DNA of 50,358 bases from contig DVIS01000006.1 of the NCBI GenBank assembly GCA_018711135.1, positions 1 to 50,358 on the forward strand. Reading direction: 5' to 3'. A model generated the notes under the pieces. The model did not search any database. It worked only from the letters and a program-made list of their open reading frames with translations, and had not been told where the DNA came from. Positions 34,543 through 43,271 of the stretch are shown here, in pieces. Position 1 is the first letter of the stretch. Each line of letters opens with the position of its first letter. This DNA comes from Candidatus Onthousia faecavium (lineage in GTDB: Bacteria; Bacillota_I; Bacilli_A; RF39; UBA660). Position numbers and translations under genes: made by a program.

Positions 34543-35256
34543 GTGACTAAAAATATAAGAATAATTGTTGTCGTTTCCTTTGCCTTATTAGGAATATTAT
34601 GTATTGCTTCAGGAATAATGTACTCTTCTTTAGAAAGTAATAGTATTGAAGAAAAGATACTTGTCGTAGTTGAACAAAAACAAGTAAGTGCCATAGATGA
34701 TGTAGAATTAAAATTAAAAAATCTAACTATTGAGATTAATACACCTTTGAGTGTTAAAATAGTTGATTATTTAGATATTGCTGTAAGTAATGAGGTTTTA
34801 GCTAACTTAAAGCTAGATACTAGTAGTGTTAACGTTACCGAAGTAGGAACCTATACTTATACAATCAGTTATAATGAAAAAACTTACCAAGGTTTAATTA
34901 TCGTTAAAGCTAAAGAAGAACCTGTTAATACCATGCCAACAATTACCTTAAAAACTCTAAATATTAAACTAGGAACTGCTTTAACTACTGACTTAGCAAA
35001 CTATGTTGTTGAACCTTTAACAGATGAAATTAAAGCAACTATGACATTAGACTTAAGTAATGTTAATGTCAATTTACCAGGAACTTATCAATACACTATA
35101 AATTATAATAACAGTATTTATACGGGTAATGTCATTATCACCGAAGACCAACCAACTTTATCAACAGGAACAAAAGAAGAAGAACCTACAACAACAGATC
35201 CTTCCCTTGAAACAACACCTGATATTACTACAAATCAAACAACTACAACAAATTAA
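34543..35256 (+). CDS. Anchored protein with two Ig-like repeats
   Basis: 237 residues. One membrane span near the N-terminus (about 6-29) is followed by two related repeats: LKNLTIEINTPLSVKIVDYL...VGTYTYTISY and LKTLNIKLGTALTTDLANYV...PGTYQYTINY. Each is about 70 residues in the style of bacterial Ig-like domains. The last 30 residues are Thr-rich and look like a wall linker, but no sorting signal follows. The GTG at 34543 is nine bases after AGAGG; the GTG at 34534 overlaps that site. Probable surface spacer protein. Confidence 0.75.
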   Translation: MTKNIRIIVVVSFALLGILCIASGIMYSSLESNSIEEKILVVVEQKQVSAIDDVELKLKNLTIEINTPLSVKIVDYLDIAVSNEVLANLKLDTSSVNVTEVGTYTYTISYNEKTYQGLIIVKAKEEPVNTMPTITLKTLNIKLGTALTTDLANYVVEPLTDEIKATMTLDLSNVNVNLPGTYQYTINYNNSIYTGNVIITEDQPTLSTGTKEEEPTTTDPSLETTPDITTNQTTTTN

Positions 35257-35279
35257 GACCTCTCAAGGAGGTCTTTTTT
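35255..35279. terminator. Terminator between converging genes
   Basis: AAGACCTC pairs with GAGGTCTT over a five-base loop, followed by T residues. It overlaps the last base of the Ig-like gene and the stop of corA. Confidence 0.9.
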
Positions 35280-36222
35280 ATAACATATTTTTCTTTTTTA
35301 AAATTAAAGCTACCAAGATAGATAACAGTAAGGCAATTAAAACTAGAAAAAGAAAAGCAAATGGATTTTTAGCAAACTCTCCAAAGCTAACATTCATTCC
35401 CATAAATGAAGCAACCATTGTTGGAATTGAGAAAACAATTGTAATACCTGCTAAAAATTTCATAATTGTATTCAAGTTATTAGAAATAATAGTTGCTACT
35501 GTATCTGTCGTACTGCTAAGTATTCCTCTATATAAATCTGCCATCTCAATCGCCTGATTATTCTCAATAATTGCATCTTCAAGCAAATCCTCATCCTCAT
35601 CATATAAATCAATTACATTGCCTTTTAAAATCTTATCAAGTACTACTCCATTAGATTTTAAAGCTGTAATTATATAAGTTAAACTATTCTCCAACCCCAA
35701 AAGATTAAGTAATTCCTGATTCTTAGTCGCATTAAGTATCTGTGACTCTGCTAATTCAATCTTATTATCAATCTCTCTTAAAGCTTTTAAATACAAAATA
35801 GCAATTCTATATATAAGTTGAATAATAAATCTACTTTTCTTATAAGTATAAAACTCTTTTACTTTACCATTGGTAAAGTCTTTAATAATATCATATTTTT
35901 GCAAACCAACTGTCACAATATAGTCATTACGAACCACAATAATACCTAAAGGATGAGTTACAATCGCTTCCATACCATTCTTTTTTTCATAGACTGGAAC
36001 ATCTAAAAGTAACATTTTCGCTCCATCCTCTTCATCTATACGTGGTTTCTCATCATCATCAAGAATACTTTCAATAAAACTTTTCTTAATATTTAAAGCA
36101 TTCGCTACCTCATCAAGTTCCGCTTCTGTTGGATTTGTTAAATTAATCCAGCTTCCAAGTTCATAAGTATCTATTTTACTAAATGTATTTGTATTAATAT
36201 CTGTATTATAAATTCTTAACAT
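35278..36222 (-). CDS. corA: CorA-type magnesium channel
   Basis: 314 residues, family size. It takes up Mg2+ (and Co2+) through a pentameric channel. The large acidic N-terminal cytoplasmic domain and long stalk helix precede two C-terminal membrane spans. The GMN signature (SFMGMNVSF) lies at the end of the first span. A basic tail (LKKKNML) follows the second. AGAGGTGTGATAC precedes the ATG, three bases after the HExxH gene. Confidence 0.95.
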   Translation of the reverse strand: MLRIYNTDINTNTFSKIDTYELGSWINLTNPTEAELDEVANALNIKKSFIESILDDDEKPRIDEEDGAKMLLLDVPVYEKKNGMEAIVTHPLGIIVVRNDYIVTVGLQKYDIIKDFTNGKVKEFYTYKKSRFIIQLIYRIAILYLKALREIDNKIELAESQILNATKNQELLNLLGLENSLTYIITALKSNGVVLDKILKGNVIDLYDEDEDLLEDAIIENNQAIEMADLYRGILSSTTDTVATIISNNLNTIMKFLAGITIVFSIPTMVASFMGMNVSFGEFAKNPFAFLFLVLIALLLSILVALILKKKNML

Positions 36223-36225
36223 GTA

Positions 36226-37428
36226 TCACACCTCTTTACTATTATTTTTTTCTATCATTTTTTCATTTTTAGCAGCATTATCTATTAGACAAAGATATAA
36301 CTCTTCTAAATTGTTATCATCACATAATAAGTAATCATCAACTAACTCCATTTTACTTTTGTATACAACTTTTCCATCCTCCTCTTTAAATTCATAATGT
36401 AACTGTGGATACTTATCAAGTAAGTCCTTTCTATCCTCAATGAATTCTTTAAATAAGTCATTAATATTAACTAATTCTCCATCTATTTCTCTGAAAGGAT
36501 CAGCAACATTTGTTAAGTCATTATTAACAACTGAGGAAAGGGTTAGAGCATATTCATTATCAATTTCTAAACCTAAGCTTTTTAAGTAATTAACAGCTAG
36601 ATAATACGAATTAACATTAGCTTCAATTTCATGAAGATTTTTGACATAATTATTATCATTTAAATATATATCTAAACTATACTTACTTAGCAATCTTTCC
36701 TTTAGTGCTAAAAGATCATAAATACTATTAACCATACCTTTAGATTCTAAATAAGTTCTATAGATATGACTCATTTCATGAAATAGAGTAAAAAAAATCT
36801 GAATATCTCCATTATCATAAAAACTATCCATTTCTTTTCTATCTAAGCAAATATTATAATAAAAAGCCGAACCAGAAATTTCCTCTCCTAAATCAGAAAT
36901 GAAAAAATTACTATTTTTACTTATCTTTCTAGTACTAGAAAGAACTAAATGACTAACTACTTTTTCTATTATTTCTTTACTAAGAGTATTTTTTATTAAA
37001 ATAACATTTCTAAGTATTAAATCTCTTAATATTTTATCTTTTTCTAAAAAAAGATCATCACTAAATATAAAATCTATAAGCTTACCATCTTCCTTGTTAT
37101 AAGAAGAACTTTCCTGTAATTCATTTATTATCTTATCAACCTCTATATCTACATCAAATTGAGCAAATTCTTTTTTCAAATCTTCGTTTATACTAGAAGC
37201 TTTATATAAATAAAGATATAATTCCTTATCTAAATCATCTTTTGTTAATTTTGAAAGCAAGGAATCTATGTTTTCATGACTAGTTTTTAACTTTTCATTA
37301 AAATCTCCACAGTATCTACAGTTAAACGTTTTATAATCATATGTTCCACCACAACACTTACATATACTATTATTAAAGTAAGTATTAAAACTATCTATTA
37401 AATTCTGTTTGCAATTTATATCTAACAT
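36226..37428 (-). CDS. Zinc-ribbon protein with HExxH motif
   Basis: 400 residues, soluble. The N-terminus has a zinc ribbon (C23-C26 with CKCCGG, C37-C40 with CRYCG). HEMSH at 217-221 is the HExxH pattern of zinc metallopeptidases, and a Glu-rich helix after it (HEIEANVNSYYLAV) could supply the third ligand, as in gluzincins. The family is not recognised. Its ribosome site AGGAG lies inside the small gene at 37391-37549. It precedes corA by three bases. It resembles the protein at 1513-3216 only in the HExxH region. Confidence 0.75.
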   Translation of the reverse strand: MLDINCKQNLIDSFNTYFNNSICKCCGGTYDYKTFNCRYCGDFNEKLKTSHENIDSLLSKLTKDDLDKELYLYLYKASSINEDLKKEFAQFDVDIEVDKIINELQESSSYNKEDGKLIDFIFSDDLFLEKDKILRDLILRNVILIKNTLSKEIIEKVVSHLVLSSTRKISKNSNFFISDLGEEISGSAFYYNICLDRKEMDSFYDNGDIQIFFTLFHEMSHIYRTYLESKGMVNSIYDLLALKERLLSKYSLDIYLNDNNYVKNLHEIEANVNSYYLAVNYLKSLGLEIDNEYALTLSSVVNNDLTNVADPFREIDGELVNINDLFKEFIEDRKDLLDKYPQLHYEFKEEDGKVVYKSKMELVDDYLLCDDNNLEELYLCLIDNAAKNEKMIEKNNSKEV

Positions 37429-37549
37429 CTAATAACTCCTGGAGCTTTTGTATCTGATACAAAATTAATAATTTTTTATTTTCATCTTTTTCTTTAACAT
37501 ATAACTGTTCCAACACTGTAATTTTTTCTTCTATACTTATATTATTCAT
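37391..37549 (-). CDS. Hidden 52-residue helical protein coupled to fhs
   Basis: Its ATG overlaps the fhs stop codon as TAATG, a typical re-initiation junction, and it ends 38 bases inside the next gene. The product begins MNNISIEEKITVLEQLYVKE and continues with KDENKKLLILYQIQKLQELL, a predicted amphipathic helix or coiled coil rich in L, K, E and Q. No separate ribosome site is needed at such a junction. It is not recognised and could be a small regulator or simply the coupling ORF between fhs and the HExxH protein. Confidence 0.5.
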   Translation of the reverse strand: MNNISIEEKITVLEQLYVKEKDENKKLLILYQIQKLQELLDVRYKLQTEFNR

Positions 37550-39144
37550 TAAAATATTCCCCTTATTTCTCCATTAACTAAGTCTATTTTTTCATAGTTA
37601 GGATTCTTTGGTAATCCAGGCATTGTTAATATTTTTCCTAACAAAACTGTTATAAAGCCTGCTCCATTATTAATAATAATGTCTCTAACAAACAATTTAT
37701 TATTATGAGGGTATCCAAGTTTCTTCGCATCATCTGATATTGAATACTGTGTTTTAGCTACACAAATTGGAAGATGATATAGGCCTATTTCTTTTAACAG
37801 TTCTATTTTTTTCTTTGCTTCTTCACTATATTCTATCGAATCTGCTTTGTAAATTACAGATGCTAACCTCTCAAGTTTTTCTTCAAGTGTCATTTCTTTA
37901 TTAACTAAAGGTGTAAAATTATTATCTGCTTCGCTAGCTTTAATTACTGCTTTCGCTAAATCTATCGCTCCATTTCCTCCATTAGTATAAGCATCACTTA
38001 TCTCTATTTCTAAGTTTTTATCTTTAACATAATTAAGAACAAAATTAATATCTTCCGTACTATCATCACTAAATTTATTAAGACAAAGAACAAGAGGCAC
38101 TTGATAATTCTTTAAATGATCTATATGAGCATCAAGGTTACAGATTCCTTTTTCTAAAACTCCATCCCCATTATATTTTAAGGCTCTAATTGTAACAACT
38201 AACACAATAGCATCCGGGGTAATATTAGCGGTAGGACAAACGATATCAAGAAATTTTTCTGCTCCTAGATCTGATCCAAATCCTGCTTCCGTAATAACAT
38301 AATCACTTAAACTCAAAGCTAGCTTTAAAGAAACAATACTACTACAACCATGAGCAATATTTGCAAAAGGTCCTCCATGAACAATCGCTGGTGTCTTTTC
38401 AAGAGTTTGAACCAAATTAGGTCTAAAAGCATCTTTAAGTAACACTGTTAAAGCTCCTTCTAATTTTAAATCACGCACATAAATAGGCTTATCTTGACTA
38501 TTAAAACCAATAATAATATTAGCAAGTCTACCTCTTAAATCATCAATATCAGTTGCTAAACAAAATAAAGCCATAATTTCACTAGCAGCTGTAATATTGA
38601 AATTATCTTTATACTCATTACCTGCACATTTAAAAGTTATATTTCTAAGACTCCTATCATTCACATCAAAACATCTTTTAAAAGTAATTGTCTTTATATC
38701 TAAGAGATTTCCTTGTTCAATATGATTATAAATAGCTGCACTTATTAAATTATTAGCACTAGTTATGGCATGAAAGTCTCCTGTAAAATGTAAATTGATA
38801 TCTGTCATTGGTGCTATTTGACTATAACCTCCCCCTGTCGCTCCACCTTTCATTCCAAAAACAGGACCAAGTGATGGTTCTCTTAAAGCTAAACAAACAC
38901 TCTCACCAAGTTTATTTAAGGCATCTGCTAACCCAATACTAACCGTCGTCTTACCTTCTCCATAAGGAGTAGGATTAACTGCTGTAACTAAAATTGCTTT
39001 CCCCTTCTTACTACCTTTTTCTTTCTTAATCTTCGCTTTATAACTACCATAACATTCAATCTCATCTTCAGTTAAAGACAACTTTAAAGCTACATCTTTA
39101 ATATTATCAAGTTTCACCTTACTAGCAATCTCTATATCTGTCAT
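37549..39144 (-). CDS. fhs: Formate-tetrahydrofolate ligase
   Basis: 531 residues, slightly shorter than the usual 555. It makes 10-formyl-tetrahydrofolate from formate, THF and ATP for purine and initiator-tRNA formylation. TPYGEGKTT is the P-loop. EPSLGPVFGMKGGATGGG, DINLHFTGDFHAI and EAGFGSDLGAEKF are conserved in the family. GGAGGTG precedes the ATG by five bases and ATTATA at 39168-39173 gives a minus-strand TATAAT. A small ORF is coupled at its stop. Confidence 0.97.
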   Translation of the reverse strand: MTDIEIASKVKLDNIKDVALKLSLTEDEIECYGSYKAKIKKEKGSKKGKAILVTAVNPTPYGEGKTTVSIGLADALNKLGESVCLALREPSLGPVFGMKGGATGGGYSQIAPMTDINLHFTGDFHAITSANNLISAAIYNHIEQGNLLDIKTITFKRCFDVNDRSLRNITFKCAGNEYKDNFNITAASEIMALFCLATDIDDLRGRLANIIIGFNSQDKPIYVRDLKLEGALTVLLKDAFRPNLVQTLEKTPAIVHGGPFANIAHGCSSIVSLKLALSLSDYVITEAGFGSDLGAEKFLDIVCPTANITPDAIVLVVTIRALKYNGDGVLEKGICNLDAHIDHLKNYQVPLVLCLNKFSDDSTEDINFVLNYVKDKNLEIEISDAYTNGGNGAIDLAKAVIKASEADNNFTPLVNKEMTLEEKLERLASVIYKADSIEYSEEAKKKIELLKEIGLYHLPICVAKTQYSISDDAKKLGYPHNNKLFVRDIIINNGAGFITVLLGKILTMPGLPKNPNYEKIDLVNGEIRGIF

Positions 39145-39200
39145 ATTAACACCTCCAAACTATCTCTATTATATGTTAAACGAAAGAAAAAAACCAGCCT

Positions 39201-39238
39201 AAAAAAGACTAATACCAAAAGTTCTATTAGTCTTTTTT
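39201..39238 (-). terminator. Terminator after the gene at 39227
   Basis: On the minus strand AAAAAAGACTAATA pairs with TATTAGTCTTTTTT. The stop codon of the gene lies inside the left arm. Confidence 0.85.
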
Positions 39239-40222
39239 CTTTATCAGTGCTTTTACCTTTTGTTTTTCAAAATTTGTTCTTACTCCTACACGTTCATTTT
39301 CAAGTGCTAAACACTCTTCCTCATACCGTTTAACTAATTCTTCTTTTCTATCATCTATATCTTTATATAAAGGTTTAGTTTCCTTCTTTTCTATTCCTTT
39401 TATTCTCTCATTAAGTTTACTCAAAGAATAACTAAGTCTTGCTCTAGCCATTTCTACACTATCTTGATCAAATCTTGTCATAGAATCAATAACTACTCCC
39501 TTATCTTTATCACCATAAACAACATCATTATATACCATTTTAGAAGCTACTAAAAATAAAGATTTCTCAAATTTAGGAATAGCAGATTCCACAAATTCTA
39601 CTTTATCGCTAAAGATATCTGAATTATTAAATTCAATTTTTCTTCCTGATCTTGCTAAGAATTTATACATATTTCCTTTAACATTAGTAAATTTAATACT
39701 ATCCCCTTCAAAATTCGTGCTAAGAAGGCTTATGTCAGACTCACTTATCTCCAAAGACTTTCCTTTAACAAGCAACTGTTTCATCCCCCTTATATCACCT
39801 TGTAAACTTATTTCTTCTCCAGAAACTACATAACGATTAGATGATAATTTTACACTTGAAGGATTAGACACTTTCATACCAAATAAAGGTGAGTAATCTT
39901 TATCATGAGTAGCAACATAAAGACTATTACCACCACTTATACAAAACATATCACATAAATTAAGATTTGCTACTCTTTCACTTACAACTACATCAGTAAA
40001 ATCAGATGCTGCAATCTCCCCATTAAGCCCAGTCATATAGAAATGAACATATTTAACATTCTTCTTAACCTTATAATAGTTATCCGCATATCCTTTTTCA
40101 AACACTTTACCACGTTTATATATATAATTAAATGGTGTTAAAACTCTTAATTTATCATCCTCTAATTTGTAATATATTTTAGCAGTTCTTAAATATTTAA
40201 TATATTTTCTCAAATTCATCAT
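39227..40222 (-). CDS. Unknown protein with parallel-beta-like centre
   Basis: 331 residues, no signal or membrane span. The middle (about 95-245) is a series of short strands with N, S and G turns (ISGGNSLYVA, KLSSNRYVVSGEEISLQGDI, LLVKGKSLEISESDISLLS, NFEGDSIKFTNVKG), suggestive of a beta-solenoid or polymer-forming cytoskeletal style. A charged helical C-terminus (about 260-331) could be coiled. It is not recognised. The start is set at 40222 from GAGG six bases upstream; neighbouring ATGs at 40225 and 40219 are possible. Confidence 0.65.
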   Translation of the reverse strand: MMNLRKYIKYLRTAKIYYKLEDDKLRVLTPFNYIYKRGKVFEKGYADNYYKVKKNVKYVHFYMTGLNGEIAASDFTDVVVSERVANLNLCDMFCISGGNSLYVATHDKDYSPLFGMKVSNPSSVKLSSNRYVVSGEEISLQGDIRGMKQLLVKGKSLEISESDISLLSTNFEGDSIKFTNVKGNMYKFLARSGRKIEFNNSDIFSDKVEFVESAIPKFEKSLFLVASKMVYNDVVYGDKDKGVVIDSMTRFDQDSVEMARARLSYSLSKLNERIKGIEKKETKPLYKDIDDRKEELVKRYEEECLALENERVGVRTNFEKQKVKALIKKKD

Positions 40223-40255
40223 CATAAACCTCACTTTCTGAAAAATATATTATAT

Positions 40256-40915
40256 TCATTTTTTATTATTAATCAAGAATTTTTTAACAACTTTATAAAC
40301 CTCTTGACTTATATCTTCAATACTACGCAAATTACCCCCTTCACAACATTCAATTATCTTAAAATTATATTTACTAGCAACCACTATACTATTATCATAA
40401 ACTTTATCTAAATACTCTAAGTCTTGTTCATTTATATCTTTATCCTTATCATTTCTCTTCTCTAAAAGTTCTAAAGCCTTTTCTTTATCTACTTTCAAAA
40501 ATATAACTAGATCAGGTTCTTTAAGTCCCAATTTATTATATTCATAATCACATATATAACGAAAGAACTCATTCTTTTCTTCATCTTTAAGTAAAGCTCC
40601 TTGATATATTAAATTAGAACTTGTATAGCGATCAAGTAGTATTATCCCCTCTTTATCTTTTAAATCTTTATTAAAAGCATAAAATCTATCCATCGCAAAA
40701 AAACTACTAACAACATAAGGACTAAGCTCTTCTCTTTCACCTAATTCCCCTTTTAAGTATGCTTCTACTAAAGTCGCTCCTTTTTCTTTATAACTAGGAA
40801 AATGATGGTAAGTAACATTATATCCATCTTTAACAAGCTTATCATATAGCTCTTTTACTTGTGTACTCTTCCCTACTCCATCACTTACCCCTTCAATTAC
40901 AATTAGTTTTCTCAT
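40256..40915 (-). CDS. tmk: Thymidylate kinase
   Basis: 219 residues. It phosphorylates dTMP to dTDP, the step after tdk (20759). The P-loop region is IEGVSDGVGKSTQ, with one residue more between EG and GKST than in the common EGxDGxGKST form. The Arg of the LDRY segment and FPSYKEKGATLVEAYLKGE match the family. The ATG at 40915 follows GTGGTGATAAAG; the upstream GTG overlaps that site. It is followed closely by unrelated genes. Confidence 0.93.
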   Translation of the reverse strand: MRKLIVIEGVSDGVGKSTQVKELYDKLVKDGYNVTYHHFPSYKEKGATLVEAYLKGELGEREELSPYVVSSFFAMDRFYAFNKDLKDKEGIILLDRYTSSNLIYQGALLKDEEKNEFFRYICDYEYNKLGLKEPDLVIFLKVDKEKALELLEKRNDKDKDINEQDLEYLDKVYDNSIVVASKYNFKIIECCEGGNLRSIEDISQEVYKVVKKFLINNKK

Positions 40916-40964
40916 CTTTATCACCACTATTATTATAAAGAAAAAAAGAGTAAATTTAAATACT

Positions 40965-42746
40965 CTAATTAAAGTTCTTTTTAAAGACTAATAAACTATT
41001 TAATATTGTTAATAACATTACTCCCACATCTGCAAAAATAGCTAAATAAATAGGTAAATCTATAATAAGTCCCAATAACAGAATAAGAATTTTAAAACTA
41101 AGGGCAAAAACAATATTCTGTCTTATTTTAATATTAGTATATTTACTAATTCTAATAAATTTATTAATATCTCTTAAGTCATCATGCATAAGTATTACAT
41201 CACTAGCTTCCATTGCCATATCACTACCTATACCACCCATAGAAATACCAATATCACTAGTAACTAAAGCTGGCGCATCATTAATACCATCACCTACAAA
41301 AGCGACTACATCGTTATTTGTTAAAGACTTTTTAACTATCTCTGCTTTATCTACAGGTAACAAAGATGCTCTATAATTAATATTTAACTCTTTAGCAATC
41401 TTCATCGCATATTTTTCTCTATCCCCAGTTAACATTGTCTGTTCTATTAAAAAACTATTAAGTTCATCAACCGCTTCTTTACTAGTATCTTTTAAGTTAT
41501 CACTAATAACAATATATCCCATTTCTTTATGATCATAATTAACAGAAACAACTGTCCCTACTGCAGAAATATTATGATTATTAACATCCCTACCAACTAC
41601 TAATTCTTTCTTTTTATACTGACATTTAACACCAATACCTGCTATTTCTTCCAAAGATGTCACATCACTTTTCTTTACTTTTGCATCACTAAATGACAAA
41701 ATCTTACTCAAAGGATGATTAGAATAAAGTTCTCCTGCTGTAACCAATTCTTTTAATAAGGATATACTAACTCCCTTACTAGGAACAATAGAAGCAATAT
41801 TAAATTCTCCTGTTGTCAACGTTCCTGTCTTATCATAATATATTTTACTTATCTTACTAGCTTTCTCTAAAACAGTTGTATTCTTAACAAGTATTCCTTC
41901 CCTACTACATCTACCTATTCCTGAGAAGAAACTTAATGGTACTGATATAACTAGAGCACAAGGGCAAGAAATAACTAAAAAGATTAAAGCTTTATATAGA
42001 AAATCAACATAGTTATAACCTAACAAAGTTGGTATTAAAAAGATTAACAACGCTAGCAAACAAACAACAGGAGTATATATATGGGAAAACCTTGTAATAA
42101 AACTTTCTGTTTTCGTTTTATTCTCTTCAGCATTCTTCATAAATTTTACTATTTTACTAACTGTAGAATTATCCCCATCTTTTGTTACTCTAATTCTTAA
42201 AGGTTTACTTACTACAACACTCCCACTAAGAACCTCATCATTAATTTTAACAACCAAAGGTCTAGCTTCTCCTGTCAAACTCTTGGTATCAAGACTAATA
42301 TCATCATCTAAACAAATACCATCTAAAGGTACAACCTCTCCAGGTTTAACCAAAATGATATCACCAACTTTAACTTTTGAAGGACTAACTTTCTTCTCTT
42401 TATCATCTTTTATTAATCTAGCAAAGTCTCCTCGTAAATCCATTAATGATGCTATCTTTTCTTTTGAATTATCTAACGCATAATCAGATAACGTCTCTCC
42501 TATTTGATAAAGCATAATAACTAAAACTGCTTCTATATTTTCATTAATTATAAAAGCTCCAACTGTTGCGATAATCATTAGTGTATTTTCATCAAAGAAC
42601 TCTTTCTTTTTTATATTATTAAAAGCTTTAATAAATATATCATAACCAAGTATTAAGTAACTAATTATATAAAGTGGTAAATATTTAAGCCAAAAGGCAA
42701 TAACAAAAATAATAATTCCACAGATTAACTGCCATCTCTTATTCAT
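40965..42746 (-). CDS. Heavy-metal P1B-type ATPase (Zn/Cd efflux type)
   Basis: 593 residues. The ion-binding motif is SCPCALV in a membrane segment. DKTGTLT carries the phosphorylated Asp, SNHPLSK is the HP locus, and GDGINDAPAL the hinge. TGEARPL is the actuator loop. It starts directly in membrane spans and lacks the N-terminal metal-binding domain many relatives have. CPC plus an ArsR repressor with a CzrA-like site suggests export of zinc, cadmium or lead. It overlaps the repressor gene by eight bases. Confidence 0.93.
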   Translation of the reverse strand: MNKRWQLICGIIIFVIAFWLKYLPLYIISYLILGYDIFIKAFNNIKKKEFFDENTLMIIATVGAFIINENIEAVLVIMLYQIGETLSDYALDNSKEKIASLMDLRGDFARLIKDDKEKKVSPSKVKVGDIILVKPGEVVPLDGICLDDDISLDTKSLTGEARPLVVKINDEVLSGSVVVSKPLRIRVTKDGDNSTVSKIVKFMKNAEENKTKTESFITRFSHIYTPVVCLLALLIFLIPTLLGYNYVDFLYKALIFLVISCPCALVISVPLSFFSGIGRCSREGILVKNTTVLEKASKISKIYYDKTGTLTTGEFNIASIVPSKGVSISLLKELVTAGELYSNHPLSKILSFSDAKVKKSDVTSLEEIAGIGVKCQYKKKELVVGRDVNNHNISAVGTVVSVNYDHKEMGYIVISDNLKDTSKEAVDELNSFLIEQTMLTGDREKYAMKIAKELNINYRASLLPVDKAEIVKKSLTNNDVVAFVGDGINDAPALVTSDIGISMGGIGSDMAMEASDVILMHDDLRDINKFIRISKYTNIKIRQNIVFALSFKILILLLGLIIDLPIYLAIFADVGVMLLTILNSLLVFKKNFN

Positions 42747-43032
42747 TATTCTTCTCCTTTATATGGATAAGTCCATAATCTAATATTATATTAATATGAT
42801 GATCACTTATACTGTAATATATTTCTTTACCAACTCTTTCTACTTTCACCAAATTTAATTGTCTTAAAAGCTGTAATTGATGTGATACCGCTGATTGACT
42901 AATCTCTAACCGTTCTGTAATCTCACTAACTCTATATTTATTTTCACTTAATAGAAACAAAATCCTCAGTCTATTACTATCAGCAAAGACTTTATAAAAA
43001 TTAGTAAGTTCTAAAATATATTTTTCTTCCAT
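42739..43032 (-). CDS. ArsR/SmtB-family metal-responsive repressor
   Basis: 97 residues. A winged-helix fold with VSEITERLEISQSAVSHQLQLLR as recognition helix. The last helix, SDHHINIILDYGLIHIKE, keeps Asp and His residues at the alpha-5 metal site of CzrA-type zinc sensors, though the last ligand position differs. It should release the operator at 43045-43066 when metal binds, inducing itself and the efflux ATPase. AAGGAG lies seven bases before the ATG. Confidence 0.93.
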   Translation of the reverse strand: MEEKYILELTNFYKVFADSNRLRILFLLSENKYRVSEITERLEISQSAVSHQLQLLRQLNLVKVERVGKEIYYSISDHHINIILDYGLIHIKEKNNE

Positions 43033-43044
43033 TTCTATTCTCCT

Positions 43045-43066
43045 TATATGAATGCATGTTCATATA
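43045..43066. promoter_or_regulatory. ArsR/CzrA-type operator
   Basis: TATATGAA and TTCATATA flank a TGCATG centre, giving a 22-base inverted repeat. It matches the form of SmtB/CzrA operators and lies just downstream of the -10 box of the repressor promoter. Confidence 0.8.
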
Positions 43067-43067
43067 T

Positions 43068-43096
43068 AGTATATGATATAAATTTTCAAAAGTAAA
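43068..43096 (-). promoter_or_regulatory. Promoter of the metal-efflux operon
   Basis: On the minus strand TTTACT (43096-43091) and TATACT (43073-43068) are 17 bases apart. The operator abuts the -10 box, so bound repressor would block transcription. Confidence 0.65.
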
Positions 43097-43104
43097 TAAA
43101 TTTT

Positions 43105-43209
43105 CTTGAATTTTTAATTTTCCCCCTGATTTACTCATTCAATTTTTAAAAACCCCTCTCTAAATATTAAAAATTGCAACCAAAATTATCCTGAATTTTC
43201 AATTTTTCC
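43105..43209 (+). repeat. Imperfect direct repeats in an intergenic region
   Basis: TTGAATTTTTAATTTTCC (from 43107) and CTGAATTTTCAATTTTTCC (from 43191) are near-identical, with a weaker related copy (CATTCAATTTTTAAAAACC) between them. They lie upstream of the thioester adhesin gene and could be regulator sites, though AT-rich chance similarity is possible. Confidence 0.4.
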
Positions 43210-43271
43210 GATTTGTCTTTTTTATAAACGTCTGTTAAAGTAGGAGCCGTTAAGAAAAAGGAGGAAGAAAA

